A stretch of 64,000 nt of DNA from Talinum fruticosum (taxonomy: Eukaryota; Streptophyta; Magnoliopsida; Caryophyllales; Talinaceae): the NCBI GenBank assembly GCA_021018815.1, contig JAITYX010000028.1, forward strand, positions 4,605,001-4,669,000. Reading direction: 5' to 3'. Below the pieces are notes generated by a model. It did not search any database. It was not told the origin of the DNA and saw only the letters and a list, made by a program, of their open reading frames with translations. The first letter of the stretch is position 1, and each line of letters begins with the position of its first letter. The translations under genes were made by a program, and so were the position numbers. Shown piece after piece: positions 20,230 through 32,430 of this stretch.

Positions 20230-22850
20230 ATTAGAAGGGAGGAGGAGCAATTCTAATAGACGTAGAAGAATGAGGACTACGTTTGAGCTTGTAGCCCTAA
20301 GTAGATGCAGTTGGGCGAGGAGGCAAAGCAGAGGCAAATCAAGGATTTGAATTACACTCCTGCGAGTCGGAGATAGTAAATCCTCCAGTTCTTCTTCCGA
20401 GCCCTCGGCCACTTCAACTGGAGGTTGTTAAACTAATGAGGGTGCCTTAGACTGGTCCGCATCGCCAGCCTATTCTAAGGAAGATTGAGTGTGATATGAG
20501 GAGATCACCTTAGGTTTTTCTCTTCTTCACCCTCGGCTAGGACTCGCTCTAGTTTCTCTTTGTCTTTCTCCTTCTCCTTCTTCTTGTTCTTCTCCTTCTC
20601 CTTCTCCTTCTTCTTCTTCTCGCCTTTTCTTCTTCATCCGACTCAAAAGCACTTAAGGACTCTAAAGGTTGTACTTCTTCAAAGGGTTCTAAGTCCTTAG
20701 CAACTTTGGATCATCTTTCTTAGAGGCGGAGAATCTGATCTTCCCGGTGCTTGATCTCCTCCTTGAGCTCACCAACTAAGGATTTACTTTGGTTAATCCG
20801 AGTCCGAGCCTTACTTTGGAACCGAGTCGAATACGCATGAAAGCCCGGAAAGCACCTAGAGTTGATTATATCTCTTTGGCCACAACGAACAAATTGGATA
20901 CCCACCTTCGAAGCAAGTTGAGAAAAGGGGCAGGCTGGGATGATGAATGTCCAGCAGTTAGAAGAGGAGTCTCGAAATCTTTTCGAGTCCGAGGAGGAGG
21001 AGGGGCTAGTTCAAAAGTATAAGCCCGGACACCAACTTGTATTTCCTGGTAGCTTAGGGCAATTATTTCACCTCTGCCTATACGGATAACGAGCTCCAAA
21101 AAATTATGGGGATCGAAAGGACATCCACCTCGAATTGAGCAAAGATAGCGGAAAGAGGAGCTCCAAAGGGGTAAGGAGGATTCTTCTTATTAGAAGGAAC
21201 AGATGCAATATGCTCCAAGATAAAAAGAGAACCTTAAGACCTATGCTATTAGGGTTCTCTTTGGAGGGGTAGAAGGAAAAGATAGTTCATATCAAGATGA
21301 AGCAAAAAGTGTTGCTTCGTAAGTCATCCGAGTCATAGAAAAATTCTTTACACACTTAGGAAATTCCTTGGTGTATATATGAAAGAAGTCATCAGCAACT
21401 TCATTGAATGGAATGGGGTTGGATTTCAGCAAAATTCATTAAAGTGCAGCAATAAAATTCATTAAAGTAGTGAAGAAATATATAAGAGTAAATAAGAGAG
21501 ATAGCTTATGTATGCTCGAAATAAGAAAATTTCATTAAAGTGCAGAAACGATTATACAAAGATAGTAAAAAACTCGGATAAAGAACTCCCCTGAACAAAA
21601 CATCTATCCTTTGTCTCCCCCAATGCATTTTAGCAAAATAACATAGGGAGGAAACATCAAGAACATACAAAGATGTTGGACAAAAAAATTTAAATAAGGA
21701 GAGAAGAGGAGCAATTCTAATCGAGGTAGAAGAAAGAGGACCACGTCTACGCCTGTAGCTCGAGTAGATGCAGTTGGGCGAGGAGGCAAAAGCAGAGGGA
21801 AATGAGGGATTTGAATTGTACTCCTGTGAGTCGAGGTAGTATATCCTCTAGCTCTTCTTCCGAGCCCTTGGCCACTTCAACTGCAGGTTCTCTGAACCGA
21901 TGAGGGTGCCTTAGAATGGACTGCATCGCTACCCTCTTCTAAGGTTCTCTCTCTTCTTGACCCTCATCTAGGGCTACTCCAGTTTTTCTTTATCTTTCTC
22001 CTTCTCCTTCGCCTTCTTCTACCTTTTCTTCTTCATCTAACTCGTGAAGAACTTAAGGACTCGAAGGTCGTACTTCTTCGAGAGGGTTATGAGTCCGTTG
22101 TAGCTTTGGATCATCTTTCTTGGAGGTGGAGAATCTGATCTTGCTGCCGCTTGATCACGTCCTTGAGCTCACCAACTAAGGATTTAATGTAGTCAATCCG
22201 AGTCCGAGCCTTACTTTGGAACCGAGTCGAATAGGTATGAAAGACCGGAAAGCACTCGGAGTTGATTGTAACTCTTTGGCCGGAGCAACAAATTAGGTAG
22301 CCACCTTTTGAAGCAAGTTGAGAGAAGGGGTAGGCTGTGAGGATGAATGTCCAGCAGTTAGAAGAGGAGTCTTACAATCTTTTTGAGTCTACGGAGGAGG
22401 AGTAGGGGCTAGTTTAGAAGTATGGACCCCGACGCCAGCTTGTATTTCCGGACGCCTAGGCCAATCATTTCACCTCTGCTTATACAGATAGTAGGCTCCA
22501 AAAATTTAGGGAAGATAGCAGAAAAAGGAGCTCCAAAGAGGTAAGGAGGATTCTTCCGATAAGAAGGAACAGATGCAATATGCTCTAAGATAAAAAGGGA
22601 AGAGGTCAACCTCATACCCTTCAAGGATATCGTAGAGAACCTTAAGAACTATGCTATTAGGGTTCTCTTTGGAGGGGTAGAAGGAAAAGACAGTTCCCAT
22701 CAAGATAAAGCAAAAAGTCTTGCTTCGAAGTCATCCGAGCCATAAAAAATTCTTTATGGACTTAGGAAATTCTTTGGCGTATTTATTAAAGAAGTCATCA
22801 GCGACTTCATTGAATGGAATGGGGTTGGAGTTCAAGAAAATTCACTTCAC
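20161..22850 (-). repeat. Direct tandem duplication covering the env-like 3' half
   Basis: Two units in the same orientation, about 20161-21470 and 21625-22850, offset by roughly 1464 bp. The outer parts of the units align through the coil, the acidic tail and the downstream flank. A joint of about 150 bp (21470-21625) contains a short repeated phrase, AAAATTCATTAAAGT, which may mark the recombination site. No other copy in the window has this duplication. Confidence 0.7.
20230..21480 (-). pseudogene. Cop3 env-like ORF, duplicate copy 1 (N-terminus missing)
   Basis: The C-terminal two thirds of the env-like ORF. The acidic tail appears as a pyrimidine run on the plus strand (about 20515-20630), preceded by a coil with SLVGELKEEI near 20750-20790. 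The motif for Pro/Arg-rich sequence (PPPPRTRKDFETPLLTAGHS) lies near 20930-21005. It matches the second copy at 21690-22850 closely: for example 20161 and 21625 begin the same 100-bp stretch. The N-terminal FFPSTSFSWL part is missing here, as expected if the duplication breakpoint lay inside the gene. Confidence 0.7.
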
Positions 22851-23158
22851 TTTGAAGAGATTGTGAAGGAGAGCAAGATTAATGTGAATTATTTTGCCTT
22901 CAACAGAAGAGATAATGTTATCTCTTGCTGTCATGTGAGAATAGAACTCGATGACGAGTTTTGGGTAGATGTAGTCACGAAACACAAGTACTTGAAAGTA
23001 CTTGTTTTTGATAGTGGAATTGGTTCAGGAGAAAGTGGTGGAGGAGAAGAACTTCTCATCGATAAAGTAGTGTTCGGAGGATTTTTAGAACGAGTAGATA
23101 TAGTTCTAGCCTTCTTTATGGCTGAACCTCCTTCTCTCGCACTTCCTCATTTAGGCGT
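21690..23158 (-). pseudogene. Cop3 env-like ORF, duplicate copy 2 (start codon ACG, broken)
   Basis: The fuller of the two copies. The aligned start codon reads ACG (minus strand, 23158-23156), not ATG, and a stop follows two codons later. Still readable are DEKFFSSTTFSW near 23050, the YIYPKLVIEFY block near 22945, an AKEFPKS block near 22760 and ENPNSIVLKVLYDILEGYEV near 22605-22665. The plus-strand open frame over 22863-23174 is a shadow. The order of blocks equals that in Cop1 and Cop5. Confidence 0.75.
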
Positions 23159-23460
23159 GATTGACAAAGAGTGAGAGGAGTTGAGTGTAAAAGAGACAAG
23201 AGAGTGGATGAACACGAGAGGAAGAGCGAGTGAGAGTAAAGCAAGATGTTTCGAGTATGAGAGCAAAGAGAGGAAGAGATAACAAAGCAATCGAATGAGA
23301 ACGAAGGGGTGCAATTTATAGAAAGAAAGCTTTTATTAAACAAAATCCTTTCGACTCGGCCCTCAAAGTAGCAGTTATCGACCGTTGAGTATTCTAGTGA
23401 GTAACGGCTAGCTTCGAAAGTACTTGCCTCTAACGGCTAGTTTGCAAATTGTTTGCATGC
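23159..23460 (-). promoter_or_regulatory. Cop3 putative internal promoter of env-like ORF
   Basis: The minus strand has TATAAAT at 23320-23314, 162 bp before the aligned env-like start and 399 bp after the RNase H stop. Upstream (higher coordinates) lie three AACGG-core motifs: a CCGTTG near 23382, GTAACGGCTA at 23401-23410 and TCTAACGGCTA at 23429-23439. The last fits the mitosis-specific activator consensus TCYAACGGYYA in full. The leader on the minus strand is pyrimidine-rich (CTCTTCCTCTC). Activity is inferred. Confidence 0.55.
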
Positions 23461-23718
23461 TAGAAAGAGAAAAAGATATTTTTGAAAATATTTCCAAGAT
23501 TCTCCATTAATCTAGAGACTATCTCAAAATTTTGATGTCCATTTTTCTCATAAACCGAGTCTAACTCAGTGATGTGTCTTTGTGACTCAAAACACACTTA
23601 GAAAATTAATACCTCATAGCTCGGTCTCATCTTCGTTCAACTAATCCATTTGTTATTAAGTTTGAAAGCGTATAACAATAAAGTAAAAACACAATAACTT
23701 ACACAATAAATAAGATAA
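23461..23718 (-). other. Cop3 spacer between pol and env-like promoter
   Basis: AT-rich non-coding spacer, homologous to 627-900 in Cop1. It includes the shared phrase TTGATGTCCATTTTTCT (23541-23557; also in Cop4 and Cop5). Confidence 0.6.
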
Positions 23719-26700
23719 TCATGCAATTAACATGCCAAGTTCATTCCTAGTAAAGAAAAACTTATCTTCACCCGGAGGTTTTGTAAAAATATCAGCTAAT
23801 TAAAATTTTTGTAGGAATAAACTTAAGTTCAATATCACCTTTTTCATAGTAGTCTCTCGAAAATGATACCTAGCCTCAATGTGTTTTCTTTTTGAGTGCT
23901 TGAACTGGATTGTTGGTGATGTTCATGGCATGTTGATTATCACACTTGATTGGGAAAGATGTGAATGACAATCCTAGATATTTAAAGTGTTGCTTGATCC
24001 AGAGAATCTGAGCATAGCATACTGCCGCTTCTATGTACTCAGCCTCGGTAGTTGATAGCATGAATCGCTTTTACATCTTTGAATGCCAGGAGATGAGTGA
24101 TTGACCCGAAATCGGCATGCTCCTCGAAGTGCTCTTTCTATCAACTTTGTATCTATCATAGTCAGCATGTTAGTGTCCAATGAGGGTTGGATCTGAGTTC
24201 TTTGAATACTAGAGACCAAGTGTCCGAGTCCTTGGAAGATATCTAAATATTATCTTCACCGCAGTGAGATATGATTCCTTAGTGTTAACTTGAAATAATG
24301 CACAAAGATAGACACTCGAACATGATAACTAGCCTACTAGATGTGAGATAAAGTAGAGATCCAAAGATACCTCTTTATAGTTTCTTATCTACTACTTTAC
24401 ATTTCTTATCCGAGTCCAGCTTTGTACTCGCTACCCATTGATGTTGTTGCATGCTTCACATCTTTATAGCTTGTACTTCTTCAATAACTCCTTGGTGTAT
24501 TTTGATTGATAAACATAGATGTCATCCTTTTCTTGCTTGATTTGCAGTCCAAGGAAGAAATTGAGTTCTCCCATCATGCTCATTTGGAACTCCTTGTCTT
24601 ATTAACTCAGAAAATTCTTGACATATAGTTTCATTAGTAACTCCAACTATAATGTCATCAACATAAATTTGAATGATAAGAAAATCATTCGCCTTGGTTT
24701 TTGTAAAAGAGTTTTGTCAATAAGACCTGTTTTGAAGTCATTTTCAACCAAGAAAGTACTTAGTTTTTCATACCAAACTCTGGGAGCTTGTTTCGGACCG
24801 AAAAAGCTTTTTGCAATTTGAAAACATGATTTGGAAATTTAGAGTTTTCAAATCTAGGGCGTTGCTCGACATAAACTTCTTCTTGAATATAACCATTGAA
24901 AAATGCACACTTGACATCCATTTGATAATGCTTAATGTACATGCTTCATGCAAATGCTAAAATAATTTTGATTTCCTCAATCCTAGCAATAGGTGCAAAG
25001 GTTTCCCCACAATTAATTCTTTCTTGGTTATATCCTTGAGCAACTAATCTGGCCTTATTTCTAACTACCAACCGTCCGTCATCCATTTTGTTCTTAAAAC
25101 CCTATTTGGTTCCTATTATTGGGTGGTCGGAAGGTCGTTTAGTCAAAGTCCGGACTTGGTTTCTTTCAAATTGAGTTAATTCTTCTTGCATGGCCTCTAC
25201 CCATTTAGGTTCAAGTAGGGCTTCATGTACATTTTTAGGTTCAATTAATGATATGAATGTTGAGAATGCACATAAATTTTACAAAGAAGAATGAGTTCTT
25301 ACCCCACTTGTTGATATCAGAAAGAATATTCTCTCGGTGGGTGATTCGATACATATTTGAAAGCTTTACTCGTCCTCTAGTTTACTATGTTTGTTGGTTG
25401 AATAGTTTGTTCTTCAGTTTGATGAACATCTTCGACTTGTTCTTCGAGTAGTATAAGCTGGCTCATGAACTGGCTCAATCTGAGTTACCTCATTTTGTGT
25501 TGCCTTAGTTCATTTAGTTTGATTCATTCTAAGGTCAACTTCTACATTGTCACCTTCATCTCTATTAAGCTTGAGATCCGAGAAGGTGGATTCACTTGTC
25601 CTACCATAATCAATCTCATCAAAGACAACGATACTTTCTTCCACTTTGTTAGTTCTCTTATTAAAGATTCTACAAGCTTTACTAGGAGATGAATAACCCA
25701 GAAATATACCTTCATCTAACCGTGCATCAAACTTAGTCAAATGTTCCTTAACATTATTATGCACATAGCATTTACATCTGAATGGTTTGAAGTAGGAAAT
25801 TTTGAACTTCTTTCCCTTGTATAGCTCATAGGGTGTCTTCTTTAAAATGGGTCTAATGAGCCATCTGTTAATAGTGTAATTTTGCTTGTGTTGACTACCT
25901 CAGCCCGTAAATAGTATGGTAGATCATTTTCAATCATCATTTTCCTTCCTTTTTTTTTCATTGTTCTATTCTTCCTTTCTACTACTTGATTCTCGTTAAG
26001 GAGTTCTTGGTGCTGAGAAGTTGTGGGAGATGTCATTCTTGTCACGTAAGTCTGCAAATTCCGAGTAATCAAACTCTCTTCCGTGGTCGGTTTGAATTCT
26101 ATTAATTTGAGTCTTAGACTCTACTTGAATTTTCCTACGGATCTTAGTGAACTCGTGGAATGCTTCATTCTTGTTCTTCAGTAAAACACACCTAGGTAAA
26201 TCCTGAATAATCATCAACAATAACTAGCACATAAGATTTACCTCCTCAGCTTTTTATAGGAATTTCACCACACAAATCCATATGAATTAATTCATGTACT
26301 TTGGATGCGAGATACTTTCTTGAGTGGTTTAAAAGATGATCTTACTTGCTTTCCTTTTGTCCTTACCTCACAAATTTTATCTTTCTTAAATGCAGAGTTT
26401 GGTAAACCCCTAACCAATCCATGAGATGCAAGGTTCTTATGGTATGCATGCTGATATGCCAAATCTACGATGCCATGTCCATGAATCATCATTTAGAGAT
26501 GCTTTTAAGCACGATAAATCTTGACTAGAATTTGAAAGAGGAATGGTATAGGTGTTACCTGACCTCACACCTGAGAGATTTGTTTCCTTCGTGATTGCAT
26601 CAAAAATGAAGTAGTATGTCCGAGTGAATCTTACCTCTTGACCTTTCTAATATAATTGAGAAATTCTTAGAAGATTGTACTTGGGCCCCTTAACAAGGTA

Positions 26701-27055
26701 GACTGGGCTGACTAAATTGTCTCCCGACCAATCCTTCTAATCCCAACTATCTTGCCTTTGCTATTGTCTCCAAATGTGGCATTTCCACCTTTCCTTTCTT
26801 CTAATTCCGAGAAGATTCTTGAGTCCTCGGACATATGGCGTGAGCATCCACTATCTAAGTACCAATGACCCTTTTGTTTCCGAGTAACCTAGAAAACAAA
26901 CAAACCCTTCTCACTTTGTTTGTTTAGCACCTTGTTTAGCTCTTCTAAACTGTCGGATGATAGGTGAGTTTTAACTAGCTTTGCTGTTGACATGAGTGAC
27001 TATTTCTTTGGAGGTTGCAATGTTGATGACCTTCCTAACGATGACTTTGTCGAGA
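23719..27055 (-). pseudogene. Cop3 pol: PR, INT, RT and RNase H (broken)
   Basis: A nearly full-length copia pol in family order. Protease starts with YLDSGCSRHM; its Asp-Ser-Gly lies at 26855-26847. The integrase zinc-finger region (26292-26520) keeps the first Cys of its CxxC but has Arg for the second. The integrase core keeps an Asp in QTDHGREFD and the Glu in VVERKNRT (about 25960-26075). INT C-terminus (LGYSSPSKACRIFN) is near 25640-25690. RT shows QMDVKCAF near 24915 and an intact YVDD at 24665-24654. RNase H keeps TTEAEYI and ends at the stop 23721-23719. Many frameshifts separate these blocks. On the right it breaks in the end of gag at about 27055, where Tat3 LTR begins; gag and 5' LTR are lost. 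Confidence 0.85.
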
Positions 27056-27059
27056 ATGA

Positions 27060-28666
27060 TTATTAAATAAGTATAGTGTGGTGCTTTAGTATTTTTGAGT
27101 GTTTTCTTTTTAAAGATTTTTTACCTAACATAATTTTTCCTACAACCGGAAAATACAGAGGTGCGATTTTGCGTAGAACAAAACATATAATAAGGGAGTC
27201 GCTAGTCAATTTTTAGGAAGACAAAACTAACAAAAATCATAAAAAAAAATAATAAAATTTGCTTTCTCGATCTTAGTTAGGAAAACTAAAACAGAAAAAG
27301 GATAAAAATTGACTCCATCGGTCTTGAACCGAGAATCGACTCGGGGCGAAGGTACGAAACATAAGGATAAACCCATATGTTCCGCCCATTCGAAGACGGC
27401 CATTACTAGTTCGAGTAGTGTATTAATAAGGAAAACAAGCATAGAACATGCGAAGCAAAATTAAAGCAACCAAATCATAATAAGGAAAACAATAAAGAGA
27501 AGCGGTAAAGAAAGCGATAAAGCAAAGAAAAGCGAGAAATAAAAAATTACATCGATCGGGAAGGAAATTAAAGCGATTACATCTCTTAAACCACAATATG
27601 GTATGCAATAAAACGAAATAAATATAACTCGTTTAAAGGTTGAAATATGGCCCTCGGGTTGTCCCACCTTGCTAATCTGGATCTTCACACCGGATCTCTC
27701 GATGCAATAGCGACAATCCAAAGAAAAGGGCTAGTTTTGTGAATTGTATCCAAGGGATGGTAGTGATCGATTGAATGAGTGCCTAGTGATCCGAATAACC
27801 GAATATTCTTTAACTCTTTGCACGGATTCAACAGTGAAAGATTAATCTTTATATAAATTTCAATAGAGTAACGAGTTAGGTGAAAGTATTCGAGTTGGCT
27901 TTCAGCAGCGTGATGCTAAGGAAAGAAGTCATATACTTGAATAACAGACTAACACTTGTCTATTTATAGGAGAGGACCTAGGTCACAAATGACCTAGGGT
28001 TTGCCTCTTATTAGCCCTCCAAACAGCTAAAATAAAATCAGGCCAAATCCTAAGAGATTGAACCGGATCGAAAAGAGATAAAACCGGATAGAACCGGGAA
28101 GGCGGGCGTCGGCCGACCGGACCCTCCTAGGGTTTCGTTCCCTAGTTGTGTCTCCGAGAACTCTCCAAGCTCAAAACGCAGCGTTCCACCATGCTTCTAA
28201 AAGCGGGTGCTGGCCACGACATCGTTTAGAGGGTAAAAGCTTCTAGCCTCGTGTGGGGATGTCTCGTGAAGCTTAAAGCCCATCACTTTGATACTCCCGA
28301 TCATAAAACACAATTCTTTAATGTCATCTTCAGGTCTTCAACTCCTTGTCTGATTTGGACAAAAGTAGAATGCGGTATTCTATACTTGGAATTTCCCGAC
28401 ACACAGCATGGGACTCCACAATCTCTAAAGGCTCGGCTCGGCTCTTGAACAGTTCAAAACAAAAAGAGGATTTGTGGATCGACTGAAGGTGAAAGGCTAT
28501 TTATTAGGTGTTGGGGATTCTTTGTGCTTTACTAGCTTATGTTATAGCGATTGATCACAGTCCGAGATGCAAAATCCACAAACAAGACATGGGATTATTG
28601 CCATTGGGTGAACAAACAAAACACATAAATAAAGAGATAAAGGACGACTCCTTGTAGGTGTCTACA
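27060..28666 (-). repeat. Tat3 LTR (3' side)
   Basis: On the minus strand it starts TGTAGACACC at 28666-28657 and follows Tat1's LTR (10291 onward). Shared blocks include CCTAGGTCATTTGTGACCTAGG near 27980-28001 and CGATGTAATTTTTT near 27547-27555. TATAAATA (minus strand) lies at 27968-27961. The left end is diffuse; I place it near 27060, at the joint with Cop3. The U3 part directly abuts a remnant of antisense gene a, so the sequence that lies between them in Tat1 (about 9100-10290) has been deleted. Whether it pairs with the LTR-like block at 54040 is unclear, because I see no similarity between their gag-proximal ends. Confidence 0.7.
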
Positions 28667-29859
28667 CCATCTTGCTGCCTCTCCCCACAGCCTATAGGGG
28701 GCCTTGTGGGCATGGTTATGGACTGCACTAGCCTTGGCTGAGTGCGTTCCATCCTTGGGCCCAACTCCAACTTCCTCCAAGCGTCATCACACGAAAGTTA
28801 AGTGAAAGGAGGATCTTATTTGAGGCTCCTTTTGGGTTTTGTTGGTACCTTGTTGTACTTCAGCTCACTTTCCCAATAAGAGCAAGAGGAAGCAACCACC
28901 GGGTACCCCTATACCAAGTTCGTAAACTTATATACATCCTACGCATATCACCTAGTACCGATCATGATCCGGCTTGTGCGTTTCTACCTCTTTCTTCCTT
29001 TTGTGTGTAGTTGAATTTCTTGTATGGAAATTAACATCGGCTCTTTGTAGCGTCTTCCGGAGGACGTCCACATTCCAAGTCTCGATGTGGATGTTTCTCA
29101 ACCTAGGAAATCTCCTCGTTGCATATGGATTCCCGAACTTTCATAAAAGGAGTGCGTGGGGCTTCGTTTTCCTAGAAATTGGCAAGGGGTAAGAGTTTTA
29201 TGCTCTTTACTTTTAGTTGCATGCTAAAAGTTACTAACATCATTCAATATTTGTAGTATGATCGGGAGCAATCTTGGACAATGTCCATCGGACTCTAATC
29301 TTCCCTTAAGGGTATTCAAGACTTCTTCTCTAGGAGAACCTTCCCAACCTTCCAGTGAGTTTTAGTAAGTGAAATGCTAACTTAATTGAGCTTTTAATGG
29401 GTGTGTTAGTTCCTCCTTCACTTTCATAGAGGCGTCAATCTAGAATGTCTTCTTTAAAAGGCCTCCTTGGTGGAATCGGGGTACAAGTACATTCATCCGG
29501 CCCACAAACACCTCCTAGTGGTACCTTTAGAGCGGGTACCTCTCGGCGCTCTTTATGACGTGCGCATCATCGAGTACTTCGAGGTGGGGCCTAGCACCTC
29601 CGGGTGTAATTCTTCCGATGTAGGGCCTAACTTTGGTCAAGAAAGTATGGATATTCCGCCCCTTCAAGCATTTGATCACTATGGGAACCCACTTAACTTC
29701 CATCGGGCATCCTACAGCGAGCCTTCTCATGTAGCATCTCAATCTTGGGACCATGGACCTGGCTCTTCTCAAGGTGGTGGAGGTGGTCGATTCTCCACGT
29801 CCGTGTTGGAGGACTTCGTGAATTATATCTTCGATGATGCTTCCCATGGCGAAGATTAG
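28667..29859 (+). pseudogene. Tat3 antisense gene a: plant mobile domain-like (C-terminal part, introns)
   Basis: Antisense to Tat3 pol; the copy of Tat1 gene a. Homology starts at TCCATCCTTGGGCCCAACTC near 28750; the WDTTNTFHLP part is missing. Blocks: FEAPFGFCWYL near 28828-28860 and VEFLVWKLTS near 29010-29040. Intron-like gaps lie at 29189-29256 (GTAAGAG...TTTGTAG, 68 bp) and 29355-29429 (GTGAGT...TTCATAG, 75 bp). Both coincide with gaps in Tat1. The last exon, 29467-29859, is an open 130-codon frame ending in a Gly-rich stretch and FVNYIFDDASHGED, stop at 29857-29859. Function unknown; the family match is from memory. Confidence 0.55.
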
Positions 29860-30329
29860 TTGATGCATTGTAGCGTGTTTTATGTTGTTTAACGTAATAT
29901 TTTGACTCTATGCAATAAGATGAAATGTAAAGACACAATTCTAAAAAGTCTTTCTTTTATTAATATGATGCAAAAGTTCTTAGGAAAATTTACAATGACA
30001 ACAAAAAAATTTGCACTCTAGCACCCATTCCCCCAAAAGAAAATAATGAACATAAAAATGGGAATTTATAAGTGCACGGTCCAAAAATAATATGGCTTCA
30101 CTAGAGATGGGCCAAGGAAGGAATGAATAATGGCCTAATGAGTGCTTGGGCCAAAGAAATAAGGTGAACTGGTTGGTCCAAGGCCTTGCCGGTGCTTGCT
30201 ATGCATAAGAAAACCCACGCATTGGCGAACGCTAGTGGTGCTGGTGCAGTAGTATTCTAGTGCCTTGAAACTGCTACAAATTGAACCCATGTTGATGACC
30301 GAAAATATTTCCTTCTAAACGTTCTTTCT
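29860..30329 (+). other. Tat3 spacer between antisense genes a and b
   Basis: Non-coding. It matches the reverse complement of 6611-6978 in Tat1, including the ATGCAAAAGTTCTTAGG phrase near 29968. It could hold the 3' end of gene a and the promoter of gene b; no TATA box stands out. Confidence 0.45.
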
Positions 30330-31984
30330 CGGTTCCCTTAGAAAAACACATCCAAAAGTAATTCCTCGGTTCTCGTAATTTTCTTTCTAATCTCAAAGAT
30401 GAATTTCATGATCGATTTATCTCGTTAGATGCATGAGATGACAAACACTAAGAGGGTAGGCTTGTGACAATATGGGTTGAATACTTTATTTAGTATTCAC
30501 CAAGTGAAAGTCTATTGGACTTTCATAAGGGCTGTTGTGGCCTACTCGGATCCTCACTACCACGTTTTCAAGTTTGGGGATAAGGAATTGTGCCCCTTCT
30601 TGAACAGTTTGATGTTATTCTGGCATCCAACGCTACACCAAGCCTCGTTGTACCTAAATCTTTTGAGAATCTACACAAAACCTAAAATACCTTCCGAAAC
30701 CGAGTAATAAGAACCTAGGATGTATTCTTTTCTGGAATTAGGTGAACTCGATAAACCTTATGAAACACTATCACCGGATGTATGCATTCTCTCGAGTCTA
30801 TCGAGCATCTCAAGACGGTAAGCTATCATCACCCGCCCGATAGGTGGTTTCCTGTTGGTAGGAAGCCGCGGGGACATGGCGCTCGCGACACTATCTGCGC
30901 TTAGTTGAGCAATTGCAAGATTATTTCTCCCTAAATCCACTAATAGTTACTAAAACTATAATAGGATGAGACCGCGTTGAGGCCGATCTAGAGGAGGATT
31001 TCGTTGGGAGCCCGTTATTGTTGTAGGTGAGAAAATAAGAATCGAGACCAAACAATGGTTGGCGGCGCCGTCCATAGGGTGGTTGTCCGAGTGTCACCGA
31101 GGCTGAAGAGCCTCTAGTTCACGCCGAAAGTCTATACTTCTCTCCTTTCCACTTTTCTTTTCTTTTTCTTTATTTTTTATTTTCCTCTTGTTGGGCCTTA
31201 AAGAAAGGTTGAATTTTAGCCGTACAGGACTCTTATTATATATTTTTGTTCTATGGTATACGGATTTGGTTAATAGAGCACCTATAGCCGATCAATGCTC
31301 GTAAAAGAGTAGATAATTATCCGGCGATACACTTCTATTAACGAAAGAGGGAAGAGGCGGTAACCGATCACCTCGCTTCTTGGTTTAGGGAATACCTCGT
31401 AAACCATAGCAATACCATAGGCTGGTACATCACACACTCGGAAATTGTCTCAATTTAGGACACATACCGAATAGTAGCCCTTTGTATGCCTCGCTGCGTT
31501 TGAAAACCGAGTACCTATTATTTGCTCGACCATGTATTGCGGAAAAAGGGAAAAAGAACGTGATTCCCCTTCCGGATCGTATTTGGCATGCTACCTTTAA
31601 ACTATTTGAATTTTTTGTAGTTCTAGGCCAATTAAATCATGGCCGGAGTATTAAATGAACCTACCGAAGTCGTTGAAACCTCGCAGTGAGCTCACTACTA
31701 ATGTATCTCGCATATTATTTGGAGTGGATAACGGAGATGGACCCCAAACGTCGCAAGGCACTAAGGGCTCAAGAGTTGGATCTCCAAGCAACCGTTCCTA
31801 CAGCTGCACCACTCCAAATTTGAGAAGCAAGCCTTCGGATTAATGAATGAGCTCGCAGAAGGGAATCTAAAGCTAAGAAAGCGGACATGATGAGGGCCCA
31901 TAGAATTGAGGAGCTAAAGAAGGGTACCCAAGATGATGGAGTCGAGTCTAGTGATCCAAAAGGGAAAAAAGTGAAGATAGACTA
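30330..31984 (+). pseudogene. Tat3 antisense gene b: DUF7745 / plant-mobile-domain-like (broken)
   Basis: The copy of Tat1 gene b. The best block is 30477-30620: LNTLFSIHQVKVYWTF, then VVAYSDPHYHVFKFGDKELCP, the F-x-D-P..HVF-FGD-ELCP pattern of DUF7745-type proteins (from memory). A weaker stretch runs to about 31000. The segment 31637-31984 holds a Lys/Glu-rich frame ending GKKVKID and a stop; it may be the C-terminal coil of the same gene or a separate small frame. Several stops interrupt. Its orientation against pol is the same as in Tat1, so it was part of the family before the two copies separated. Confidence 0.5.
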
Positions 31985-32430
31985 GGGTTGAAATCATTAG
32001 AAAGTTTTGTTTAGTGTTGCCTCTTTAGAACAATTTTAATTTTTCCAAGTAGTGTGCTTGGTTTTTCCCTTTTTATTAGCTATGTACTTAGGTAAGTAGT
32101 AGGCTTTGCTTTTATTAAATAAAAGTAAGTTTCATGCTCACTTTATGCTTTATTATTCTTATGGCTCACCTAGAAGCATAAGTAAATTGGACCGCCCTAA
32201 AAATAATAATTAAAATAATTAAAGAATTAACTCAATTAGTGGACTGTCTAATTGGACGAGTCAAAAAGATAGAATAATAATTAATTTAAACATACTGTCT
32301 AGTTGGACCGTCAAACTAACCAATTATAGAGTATGGGAAATCATTCGCCCGGCTAGCCTATCTGTTGTCCGGGTGGTGCCCGGCGCCTACCATGGCATGG
32401 CTTAGTTGGGCTAGGCTTAGTCCGTTGTTT
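31985..32430. other. Tat3 spacer between integrase and antisense gene b
   Basis: Non-coding. A phrase CTAATTGGACGAGTCAAA / CTAGTTGGACCGTCAAA occurs twice, near 32248 and 32298, about 50 bp apart. Convergent 3' ends of pol (minus) and gene b (plus) would meet here. Confidence 0.5.

Noticed and set aside
22863..23174. 103-codon plus-strand open frame
   Set aside because: Antisense shadow of the N-terminal part of the Cop3 env-like ORF, as the comparison with Cop1 and Cop5 shows.
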